From Cochliopodium minus (taxonomy: Eukaryota; Discosea; Himatismenida; Cochliopodiidae), in the NCBI GenBank assembly GCA_024220525.1, contig JAMYWO010000568.1, positions 1 to 17,374 of the forward strand: 17,374 nucleotides of DNA, read 5' to 3'. Made by a program: the position numbers and the translations under genes. Positions 1 through 8,500 of the stretch are shown piece by piece (position 1 is the first letter of the stretch; the number at the start of each line of letters is the position of its first letter). The notes below the pieces were generated by a model. It made no database searches. It saw only the letters and a list, made by a program, of their open reading frames with translations, and was not told the origin of the DNA.

Positions 1-25
1 ATTTTTTATTTTTTATTTTTTATTT

Positions 26-62
<37 letters not shown>

Positions 63-75
63 ATTTTTTATTTTT
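1..75. repeat. (ATTTTTT)n heptamer tract
   Basis: About ten imperfect tandem copies of a seven-base unit of six T and one A fill the left edge. The same unit recurs on the opposite strand in cullin introns. It lies upstream of the first recognisable exon of the JmjC gene and is T-rich in that gene's sense direction, as its introns are, so it is probably intronic or 5' flanking. No exon could be supported between 1 and 349. Confidence 0.85.
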
Positions 76-349
76 AAAAGTTTTATTCTTTAATTGTTAA
101 AAATCACATATCATTTTTTGAATTTTCCTTTTATTTTTTTTTTATTTTGGTTTTTTTGTTTGTTTTTAATATTTTGTTTAAATTTATTTCATTTTTTATT
201 ATTGATAGATTATTATTTGATTTTTATTTAATCTCATATCATAAAAATTATTATTTATTTGAAAATCCTTTAAAAAAAGATTTATTTTTTATTTTAATAA
301 ATTTATTTTTATTTTTTATTTTTAATTCAATTTTTTTTTTTTTTTTTAG

Positions 350-1574
350 TACTTCACTTTCTTCTTTTCCAAAACTGGTCGAAGATGTTTCCTCTTTTGA
401 TTTTGCTTCTTTTTTAAATCTTCAATCTTCCAACATTTGGTATCCCCTTTTATTTCTCTCACCAAACATTTTTTCATTCAATATTATTTTTTTCAAATTA
501 ACAGGTTTGGAGATGGGAAAACAGTGGGTTCTAATTTTTTTAAAATTTTTTTTTTAATTACATTTTTTTTTAATTTTTAATCATATTTTTAATTTTTTAT
601 CATATTTTTTAAATTTTTTATTTTGATTTTTTTGTTTTTAATTTATTTTTATTTTTATTTTAAGATTTTATTTTATTTTTGTTTTTTTTTTGTTTATTTT
701 TTAAATATTTTTTAAAATTATTTTTTGTATATCTTTAGGAAAATTACATTTCGATCCTTTTGAGAATTTAATTTCTATGATAGAGGGATCAAAGACTTTT
801 GTTCTATTCCACCCTTTTGAGAACAAAAATTTGTACGAAGGACATATTCGACAAGCATTCTTGGACTATGATATAAAATCTGACCAGTTCAAAAGGGATA
901 ATCTAGGTTTCATTTTTAATTATTTAATAATTTAATTATTTAATTATTTAATTATTTAATTATTTAATTTTGATTTTTTTTTATTATATTTTTTAATATT
1001 TTCATTTAATTGATTTTGATTTTATTTTATTTTTTAAGACACTTCAACATCTATGGTTATGTCACCTATCGATATTAACAGCCCTGATTTAGAAAGATAC
1101 CCCCTCTTCAAAGATGCCATAAAAATAAACTGTACCGTTTCTAAGGGTGAAACTTTGTTTGTTCCTTCTTTTTGGTGGCATGAGTAAAGTTTTTTATATT
1201 TATTTTTTTTTAAATTAAACTAATCCTTTCAATTAAAAAGAGTTTATTCGAGAGACACAAACCGGGAAAACAGAAACATTGCTGTAATTTTTTATTTAAA
1301 AAATTTTTACAAAAAAAAAAATTCTTGTTAACAAAAAATTTTGAAAACAGGTAAATTATTGGTACCACCCAATGTTCACAAAGGTTTTTCCTTTTATTTT
1401 TTCATTTTAAATTCTTTTAAATTATTTTAAATTATTTTTTTTTGTAAGGAATTTCCATGTAAAGAATGTCCTTTTGAGTTAAACGAGGAACACTATTCTT
1501 CTTACTTACAAGAAGAACTATTTAAAAATACTAAAGACAATCAGATAACAAGTAAAACTGAAGAAATCATTTGA
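350..1574 (+). CDS. JmjC-domain oxygenase, JMJD7-like (5' partial)
   Basis: Partial gene read as seven exons: 350-439, 505-527, 739-906, 1039-1183, 1241-1283, 1351-1383 and 1449-1574 (stop TGA). Joining them keeps one frame and gives about 208 residues. These match the catalytic half of JMJD7-type cupin/JmjC proteins as I know them: NIWFGDGKTVGKLHFDPFEN, then a segment ending FVPSFWWHEV, then NIAVNYWYHPMF. The Fe(II) ligands are visible as HxD (His-Phe-Asp near 747-755) and a distal His in WWHEV (near 1178-1180). Family knowledge: a 2-oxoglutarate/Fe(II) oxygenase; human JMJD7 hydroxylates lysine in DRG GTPases. The N-terminal exons are not in the window: no donor GT occurs between about 240 and 348, so the preceding exon must be further upstream. 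The 23-base exon at 505-527 is unusually small but is needed for the alignment. It converges on the cyclin gene, with stops 44 bases apart. Confidence 0.85.
931..970. repeat. 8-bp tandem repeat in JmjC intron
   Basis: Five near-perfect copies of TTTAATTA occur within the intron at 907-1038 of the JmjC gene. This is simple-sequence intronic DNA with no coding potential. Confidence 0.8.
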
Positions 1575-1618
1575 AAGGATCTTAATTTTTTTTGAATAAA
1601 TATTTATTTTTATTTTTT

Positions 1619-2984
1619 TTATTTATAATTTGTTTCTTTATCTCTTTGTCTCTTATTATTAGAATCATGATTTCCATTATTGTCCCTTTTATTGTTTTCA
1701 ATATTAATTTCCTTTGGATTATATTTGCTATTGTTGTGATTTTTGGGATCAATATGATTGTTATTGGAGTTGTTTTTGGAATTATCATTATTATTTTTAA
1801 AAGTGGAATTGTGAATATTATTTGTGTGATTATTGTTTGTATTTGTGGGTTGATTTTTCTGATTAATGTTATTTCTTTCATTATTATTAATTTTGTTTGA
1901 TTGAATGGTATTGTTATTAGATTGTTGGCTATTCAAATTGATGTTTTCATTTTTAGTTTTTTTGGTGCTTTCGGAAAGTTTATTGTTTAATCCAGCGATT
2001 TGATAAAAATTAATGATTTCACAGGTGATTTCTTTGATCTGATCTTTGTTTGTCCCTAACATTTCGTACCAAGAGATTGTATTGTTACTTGGCAACAGCT
2101 CCAATTTATCTAACAGTTTTGCCGCCAAAAAGATGCAACTGATACCAATCACAGAGGCTTTATATCTCAAACAAAGTGTTGTATAATAGCTTTTATTAAA
2201 AAAAGCAAATAATATGTTTTGAAAAATAAAATTATAAAAATTTTTTTTTTTTATTTTCTCACCTATCATTGGCAAATGTAAATGCTAATTGAGCAACATC
2301 ATTCAATTTGATCTTTTTGGATTCCAATAATCGAATATAATTGAGAATATATTTGAATGGTTGCACCACATTCATATCAAATTGCAAACATCTCAATATT
2401 ATGTGTTCACATTTCACTATTTTATCTCTGGTTGGATTGTTATCCTAGGATTAGAATATTTCATTGAGGATCATATTTTATATTTTTTATTTGAAATTAA
2501 CAATAATATTAACTTCTTTGGAAACAATTTAAAAATTAAAAAGGAAGAGATCTACATACCAATGTTAAAAAGTAAGAGATGGGTTTTGTTTTATAATTAA
2601 TTGAAAAAGCACAATTAATTATATCTTTGAGATATCTTGGTGAATCTTCAGATTTTGTTCCCAAAAAAATACAGGTTGTTGCAATTATCTGTAAGGAATA
2701 AAGATTTTAATTTTATATAATTAAATGGATTGAATGGAAAAAGTTATTACAAATAAATCAAGTTCATAAGTCTCTTTATGATCGTAAAATTTATGAAATA
2801 GATAAATTGATGTGATTGTTGGTGTTTGGTTTCTTTTGATTTTGAATTTAATTAGCAAATTTTTCTTTATTCTTTAAATTATATAAAATTTATAATTTTA
2901 CAATCTTAGTTTGTGACAAATTTCAAATATATATTCTATCCAATTTCTTCTCTTTTTCTCTTTATCATCATTTTCATTTATCAT
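1619..2984 (-). CDS. cyclin, transcription-associated K/T/L class, Asn-rich tail
   Basis: Five exons on the minus strand: 2984-2902, 2832-2751, 2688-2560, 2444-2263 and 2189-1619. Phases agree at every junction, giving 348 residues. The start is the ATG at 2984 (MINENDDKEKK). The first cyclin box includes NQTPTITSIYLFHKFY, then IIATTCIFLGTKSEDSPRYL. The second box includes NVVQPFKYILNYIRLL, FANDSYYTTLCLRYKA and ISCIFLAAKLLDKLELLPS, followed by a WYEML segment where cyclins K and T have WWE. Two tandem boxes with this spacing are typical of cyclins K, T and L, which activate CDK9/CDK12-type kinases on RNA polymerase II; no destruction box is apparent. The last about 130 residues are Asn-rich low complexity with a basic end (KRQRDKETNYK), possibly nuclear-localising. 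I cannot tell K, T and L apart by eye. Introns are 62-115 bases long. Confidence 0.9.
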
Positions 2985-3092
2985 ACCAAATGTTTTGTTT
3001 ATGTTGAGTGGTTTAATTCTCAATTTTTTTTTTTTTTTATAATTTTATAATGAGAAATGAATTATTTAATAGATATGTCAGTTGAATTAAGT
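2985..3092. promoter_or_regulatory. gap upstream of cyclin gene
   Basis: These 108 bases lie between the cyclin start and the stop codon of the upstream membrane-protein gene on the same strand. On the cyclin sense strand they hold an A run (complement of the T run at 3027-3040) before the coding region. They must contain the cyclin promoter and the 3' end of the neighbour. No defined element could be assigned. Confidence 0.35.
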
Positions 3093-3395
3093 TCAGAAAA
3101 GTGGCTTTATTGTAAAATGGATTGTTAGGAAGATCAAAAAGATCAAGACACTTAAATATGAGCTATATTTTCCGAACAAAAGGAGCAAAGAATATAAATT
3201 TACTCCTATGTGAGAAGATATATGATAAGCAAGTATCATCAATGCCAATGTAATCAAGATACAAATGAAAATCAAAAATTGTATTCTTTTTTGCTTGATG
3301 TTCTTTTCATTCACAAAAATAAAAATCAAAGCCATTGGTATCAAAGTGAAAGAAATCATCATTATAGACAAAGAAATTTGTAGGAGGAGATTCAT
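3093..3395 (-). CDS. small multi-pass membrane protein, hypothetical
   Basis: Single-exon open frame of 100 codons with a true ATG at 3395 in an A-rich context and stop TGA at 3093-3095. The product is very hydrophobic. Segments at about residues 4-29, 38-58 and 63-97 would make three or four membrane helices, separated by a charged loop reading VNEKNIKQKR and by a short HISSHIG turn. I do not recognise the family. It lies between the cyclin (same strand, downstream) and TMEM115 (divergent, 78 bases away). In its favour: the opposite strand is broken by stops here, and the charged loops fall between the hydrophobic blocks as expected of a membrane protein. Against: AT-rich DNA readily yields hydrophobic open frames, and an intron-less gene is unusual in this window. 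Confidence 0.5.
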   Translation of the reverse strand: MNLLLQISLSIMMISFTLIPMALIFIFVNEKNIKQKRIQFLIFICILITLALMILAYHISSHIGVNLYSLLLLFGKYSSYLSVLIFLIFLTIHFTIKPLF

Positions 3396-3473
3396 TTAAT
3401 TCATTCAAAAATCTTTTCTTATTTTTTTTAATTTCGTGTTCTTTTCATTTAAAAAATTAAAATAAAATCAAAA
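3396..3473. promoter_or_regulatory. short divergent intergenic region
   Basis: A 78-base spacer between the ATG of the minus-strand membrane protein and the ATG of TMEM115. It is T-rich on its left half and A-rich before the TMEM115 start (AAAATCAAAAATG). If both genes are real, it must carry or overlap both promoters. No TATA element is clearly assignable. Confidence 0.35.
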
Positions 3474-4165
3474 ATGGTAGATTCTTTATAAATTAGCCTT
3501 TTTCTTTTCATATTATCACATATTCTTCATTAATAGGAAAATACTATACTCCCTAAAAATGAAACAAGTATAGAAATCATCGAATCAACCCAAAATAATA
3601 ACATTGAGGCAAGAAATTAATCTTTTTTTTTTGTTAATTTTCTTACTTGTGCATATGTAAAGAACTTCAAAATATCAGATATCATCAATGATATACCAAA
3701 AACAAGTGGTTTTTTATGTATTTTGGTTGCGACCATGTTCTCATTAAAATTTTTGATAAATGAACAATATTTGCAACTAATTCCAGCAAGAAGCCTTCCA
3801 CCATTCAATAATCTTTGGAATATCATAACAGGACCCTTCTTTGAAAAATATCTGATCAATGTAAGTCTATATTTAAACTTCTTTAAAGAATAATAAAAAT
3901 TGTGCCAATTATCTCTTTCATTAAATCACTATCATTCATTTAATCGCTTTTTTTTTTATCATAACGAAAGATCTTCATTGATTTTTTTGCGATTATCAAA
4001 GCAGGGAAATATTTAAGACTTGTTTGGGGAGAATCAGAGTTTTTCAAATACACTTTTATCGTTTCTTTGACCTCTTCTATTTCTACATTGATCTTGGTTT
4101 TTATCTATGCCAATCTCTTTTCCAATTACGAAGATTTTTTGTAAAATATTTCAAATTTAATAGTA

Positions 4166-4214
<49 letters not shown>

Positions 4215-4791
4215 TATTTTATAATTTATTAATTATATTAATTAAATAAATTTCAAAAGGAGATATCATTTTTGTGGATTTTCTCCAATTATTTTGGGAT
4301 ATTTGATTTCTTTTGCACAATTAAGAGGAGAGAAAGAGATAAGCTTATACAGCATAACGATTCAATCTAAAATTTTGCCATTCTATTATTACTCTTTTTC
4401 TAGTTTTTTGTTTGCGATAGGATACAACACTTCTTTTTTGCTTACTCTCAACTCGTTTTTTTTTTCTTGGTTGTATCTCAGATACTTTCAAACAAAAGGA
4501 GAAAACAAGGGAGATGATTCAGAGTCTTTTGCTTTCATTCATTTATTTCCTTCTTATCTGAAACCTATTGTTGGTCCTATTTCTAATCTAGTTTTTTATT
4601 TGTTTGGAAGATTTTTCCCAAAACCTACAGGAACCAACCAACTTTTAACTGAGGATTCTTTTGTCATTGTTGATAATGATGAAGAATCCAAAGAAAGAAC
4701 AAAGAGACACAGAGCTAGAGCCGTTGATGTTTTGAATGAAAGATTGGCTTTATTGGAAGAAGTTGAAAGACAAAAAAATGAAAAAAAATGA
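3474..4791 (+). CDS. TMEM115: TMEM115-like Golgi membrane protein (rhomboid-like fold)
   Basis: Five exons: 3474-3476 (the ATG alone), 3537-3608, 3663-3860, 3971-4140 and 4260-4791 (stop TGA), giving 324 residues; human TMEM115 has 351. Matching segments in order: FNNLWNIITGPFFEKYLI, the loop before the first conserved helices; AIIKAGKYLRLVWGESEFFK, like the AGRLLEPLWG region; HFCGFSPIILGYLISFAQL; SWLYLRYFQ; FAFIHLFPSYLKPIVGPISN, like FAFATFFPEILQPVVG; and a cytosolic tail with AVDVLNERLALLEE, like ALKALNERL. Several membrane helices lie between residues about 35 and 220. Family knowledge: TMEM115 is a multi-pass Golgi protein linked to the COG complex and retrograde traffic. The body is secure. 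The first two exons (MENTILPKNETSIEIIESTQ) rest on an ATG-only exon and a GC-AG intron with consensus GAG|GCAAG; both keep the frame, but transcripts are needed to confirm them. Confidence 0.88.
4168..4214. repeat. (ATT)n microsatellite in TMEM115 intron
   Basis: About fifteen ATT units occur in the last intron of TMEM115 (4141-4259). Read through in one frame they would give a poly-Leu run, which is an artefact: the spliced frame skips them. Confidence 0.9.
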
Positions 4792-4888
4792 TCTTTGTAT
4801 AAAAAAAAAATAAATTATTTAAGATTACTTTGTGAATTGTTTATTATAATTTTTGAAAAAAAAATAAGACAGGGGTTGTTGTTTTATT
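4792..4888. other. convergent 3' region of TMEM115 and cullin
   Basis: A 97-base gap between two converging stop codons. An AATAAA motif lies at 4809-4814 for the plus-strand gene. Its complement TTTATT lies at 4840-4845 for the minus-strand gene. Both are at usual polyadenylation-signal distances, though such motifs are frequent by chance in DNA this rich in A and T. Confidence 0.45.
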
Positions 4889-7800
4889 TTAAGAGATATA
4901 ATTATAAACATCTTTCTTTTCTTCAGATCTTTCAAGGTATTCTTTTTCGATGAGAATTTCGATACAACTTTTGATCATTTGAATTTTAGGAGAGAATCTG
5001 TTGTTGATGATGGAAACAGTCTCAGAAATGAGTTGAGAGTGTGAAAGAGTTTTTCTGGCCTTCATGATTCTGACGATGCAAGCTTGTATAGACAATTTTC
5101 TACTCTCATTTATTTCATTGTTTGTAACTTCTTCATCCTCTTGTTTTTGTTGTTTGGAAGGCAAGTTTATGTTCACTTTTATCCTTTTGCTTTTTTTTTG
5201 AAAAAAAGAATTTTAAAATTTTGTTTTAATAAAATAAATATTATTTTTATTAAAATAAATATTATTTTTATTAAAATAAATATTATTTATTTTGGATTTA
5301 TTTACTTTTTGAATTTGGAGTTAAGTTTAAATTTGCAGGTGTTGTCAATGGTGATGGTTTTAACACTTGTTGGTTTTGGTGTCATAGAGAGTACTTTTAA
5401 GCGAACAAGAGCCTACCAAACCATAAAAATTAATTTTATTAAAATATAATTTTTTTAAAAAAAAATAAAAATAGATAACATAAATAAAAAAATAATAAAT
5501 AAAAAAATTAAAGAATTTAAAGAATTTACGTAAAGAGAGTTGGTGAGACTGTCCTCATCAAGCTTTGAAAGATCCATCAACTCTCCAAATTTAATTTCAG
5601 ATTCTTTTTCAAATGCCAACAAAATGGAAATTTGATACGTAGAGCTTATAAACACGTATGGCTTTTCCAAATACTTTACCTTTATTTCCCCTATTAAAAA
5701 ATTATAAAAAAATAAAAAAATAAAAAAATAAAAAAATAAAAAAATAAAATAATAAAAAATAAAAATGTAAAACCTTTGCTCATTTGGTGCAACCAAGTCA
5801 ATTTACGACCAGAGTAGATTTGAAGGTAAAACTGAGAAAAAGCAGAGGCAGTGTTCTGGAGAAGAGAGGGGAGAGTGAAAGAGTTTTGAGGAGATTGAAG
5901 AGGCCAAGAAACATTGGCAAGAATGAGAATGGAAAAATCAATAGAAATGTTTTTATAATACTCACTTTGTTGAAAACGTTCAAAAAGTTCTTTAGAATTA
6001 GTTATGTCTGTAAACATTCTTTGTAATTTACTTGTGTATTCAAATCCACAAAATGCCTTCATTTTTCCTAACATGTTAATTTCCATTTCTTCACTTGCTG
6101 ACATCCCCCCTGTCAACCTCTTTGCCAGCATCTTACTGTAATATTTCAAAAACACATCTTTGTCTTCCAAATACTTGAATATTATCATCTAAAAAAAAAA
6201 TAAAAATAAAAAAAATAGAAAAATAAAAAAACAGAATAATAAAAAAATAAAAAAATAAAAAATTTTAAAAAATTGAAAAATAAAAAGAGATTTACGATTT
6301 GGTCAAAGATTTCTTCGACATTATCGTTGGAGCCACCATCACCTTTTTTAAGGAGTTGATCACAGTAACGAGCAAGAAGTTCAGGAGATTTGGTAGGTGT
6401 GTTTGCAAGTTTTGTGACAGCATTATTGTTGAAAAATGATTTACATGATTTATCTATTAAAAAAAATAAAAATCAAAAATAAACTAAATAAAAAATAAAA
6501 AATAAAACAAAAATTAAGAAAATAAAAAATAAACAAAATAAAAAATAAATAAAAAATAAAATAAAAATTTATGTAATAAAATAAATTTATTGTTTCATAA
6601 AGTAATAAATTAATTTAATGAAATCAAAATAATTAAGTCAAAAAAAAAAGTGAAATGGTTACCCAAAGAAGAAACGAAGCCAGCTTCTCTTTTGAAAGAT
6701 TCTTCGACAACTTTGTTGAATTTGGTAAAAACAGACAAAGAAGTTTCAACATAGTTTTGAGGAGTAACTTTACTTCCTGTGATGGAGGATATGGATTGTT
6801 CTCCTATTTGTGTCACGTATTTTTGAAACAACACTTGTAATGGTGCCAATCCTCCCTCTACTCTCGACACCAATTCAAACATTTTTCCCAAATCTGCCCA
6901 AAAAATAAATAATAAAAACAATAAAAATAAAAAATAAAAAATAAAAAATAAAAAATAAATAATTAAATTAAATAATAAATAATAAATAATAAATAATAAA
7001 TAAATAATATATAATAAATATTAAATAATAAATAAATAATAAATAAAAAATAAAAAATGAAAATAAGTAAAGTAAAAATTAAAATAAAAAATAAGTTTTT
7101 TATTTTGTTTACCTTCAAATTTATCATTGGAGAGCAAAAGAGTAAAATTGGAATGAATGGTTTGGAGATGAAAAGAGATGAGAGTTTTATCACATAAATC
7201 AAGAAGCTTGGATTCAGTGGAGGGATGGAGGTAATGAAAACTTTTTTTCTTTTCCTCAATTAGTATCTCCTTTACTTTTTTGAGGTAATCCACCACGTTG
7301 TTTTGACTGATGAAATAAGATGATTCTTTTGTGTAGTACTCTTCTGTTGCTTTCAAAAATGGTTGTTCAAAGAACTCTTGGTAAATACACAAATCTGTCA
7401 CTTTTTCTTTTTCTTTCTTTAATCCCAAATGAACTAGATTTCATTAATTTTATTAATTTTATTAATAATCACAAAATATGTAAAAAATTATAATTTTAAT
7501 TAATGTTGCAAGTATTATTCAAAGTTGAAAGAAAATAATTAATTTGTTATAAAAGTATTTTTATTTAAAAATTTTTTTTACTGAAAGAATCGATCATCCC
7601 CTTCATCAAGTTAATATCAATTTGCATTCCATCTCTTTCTTCCTTGATGAGATCTAACATTGCTTTCAACAATCTTTCTCTGCATCCATGGAACATTATA
7701 TCCCTCCAAATCACTAATCCAAGCTATTTTATAAACACGAAATGAAAATGTAAAAAAAATTTATTTTTGAAAATTTAAAAAATTTGGTTTTACAGTCCCT

Positions 7801-8373
7801 ATTTCGTAAACATCTCTTTCTTCTTCTATTTCCCTCTTTATCCAATGTCTATTCTAGAAATAATGTTTTCAAAAAAAGAAAAGGAAATTTTTAAAATATT
7901 TTACGAGATATTGGAAGATATTGTTGATAGGCCTCATCACAACATGATATTGTTTAAATCTATGATTATATTGAATCAATATTTCCTCATTATGTAGATT
8001 TTCAATTTTCTGCAAAAAAATGGGTTTAAATAAGGTAGAAGGGGAGTTTTTGTTTTACCTCAAATATATTTTTGACTTGATTCGTCAAAAAATCCTCTGA
8101 TCTTTCATATAGTTCCTTCCCAATCAATGTTGCCCCATTTTCCCCTTCTTTGATGGCTTTTGATTGTGTTGTTGTGCAGTAATCATAAATTTTGCTTTTT
8201 TCCAAAAATAAATATGGTGAATAAATGGTTTTATATTAAATAATATACGTATAAAATGTCATCGATTGCATTGCGGTCATCCCTTTATCAAAATCAGATA
8301 TCAATGAAGCTACACCTTTTGAAACATCCATCCAAATATCATCCAAGGTAACTTTTTTTGCTCTATACATCAT
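4889..8373 (-). CDS. CUL1: cullin 1-type scaffold of SCF ubiquitin ligase
   Basis: Twelve exons, in transcription order: 8373-8249, 8194-8059, 8009-7905, 7853-7794, 7723-7582, 7433-7113, 6893-6663, 6453-6296, 6188-5774, 5690-5530, 5412-5306, 5183-4889. Every phase agrees; the product has 751 residues, close to the 770-odd of CUL1 proteins. The N-terminus has YTKIYDYCTT, like the YTHVYNYCTS helix that contacts Skp1/F-box in CUL1. Cullin repeats follow (NRHWIKREIEEERDVYEIGT, LGLVIWRDIMF, EYYTKESSYFISQNN). The cullin-homology domain includes NNNAVTKLA, KSPELLARYCDQLLKK, IIFKYLEDKDVFLKYYSKML and CGFEYTSKLQRMFTDI, which in the family bind the RING protein Rbx1. The C-terminal winged helix carries the neddylation motif IVRIMKARK with acceptor Lys near residue 695, and ends EKEYLERSEEKKDVYNYIS. 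All hallmark regions are intact. The second ATG at 8370 or the upstream ATG at 8445 could also be used. Confidence 0.95.
5227..5291. repeat. 21-bp tandem repeat, three copies, cullin intron
   Basis: Three near-identical copies of a 21-base unit built around TTAAAATAAATATTATTTTT lie in the last cullin intron (5184-5305). Each copy contains AATAAATATTATTT-like near-palindromic sequence. No coding function. Confidence 0.8.
5705..5762. repeat. (AAAAAAT)n heptamer tract in cullin intron
   Basis: About seven copies of the seven-base unit AAAAAAT occupy the cullin intron at 5691-5773. On the cullin sense strand this reads ATTTTTT, the same unit and sense orientation as the tract at 1-75. A shorter run of the same unit occurs at about 6230-6262 in another cullin intron. 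Confidence 0.85.
6901..7085. repeat. AAT/AAAT microsatellite in cullin intron
   Basis: Degenerate AATAAAT-type simple repeats make up almost all of the 219-base cullin intron at 6894-7112. No exon-like sequence lies inside. Confidence 0.8.
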
Positions 8374-8500
8374 TTTTTCAAATTCAGTATTATGTATTTT
8401 TTTCTTTTCTATTTTTTTTATTATTATTTCTTTTTTGAAGTGCATGAAAATATATAAACTCACAAGAATAAAAAAAATTGATCAAAGAAAAAAAGAAGAA
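8374..8500. promoter_or_regulatory. divergent cullin / RNA ligase intergenic region
   Basis: 127 bases separate the cullin ATG (8373, minus) from the chosen ligase ATG (8501, plus). The left part is T-rich and the right part A-rich, so each gene has an A-rich leader on its own sense strand, as is common in AT-rich amoebae. An upstream ATG exists for each gene (8445 minus, 8444 plus), and extensions from these would overlap each other. No TATA box or factor site could be assigned. Confidence 0.4.

Noticed and set aside
1-75. Possible telomeric repeat at the window edge
   Set aside because: The unit has no G and matches no known telomere repeat. The same heptamer occurs inside cullin introns, so it is ordinary slippage-type simple sequence.
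147-557. Plus-strand open frame of 136 codons at the left end as one continuous gene
   Set aside because: Only 350-439 fits the JmjC alignment in this frame. The rest is Phe/Ile/Leu-rich translation of T-rich intron, and GKTVG is read in a different frame after a splice.
1592-1900. Plus-strand hydrophobic open frame
   Set aside because: It is antisense to the Asn-rich tail of the cyclin; AAY codons read backwards give Ile/Val/Phe. The cyclin frame on the other strand is continuous with conserved cyclin boxes.
3617-3859. Minus-strand 80-codon open frame
   Set aside because: The plus strand here encodes the conserved TMEM115 segment FNNLWNIITGPFFEKYL; the minus frame has no recognisable features.
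5227-5291. CRISPR-like or integron-like array
   Set aside because: There are only three head-to-tail copies without unique spacers, inside a spliceosomal intron of a eukaryotic gene.
5084-5449. Plus-strand 121-codon open frame
   Set aside because: It lies antisense to the last two cullin exons and their intron. The cullin frame includes the neddylation site and correct splice phases.
8435-8500. Upstream extension of the ligase starting at 8435 or 8444
   Set aside because: 8435 is not an ATG. The 8444 ATG is possible, but its Lys/Ile-rich extension looks like A-rich leader and is not needed for family length; start 8501 was preferred.
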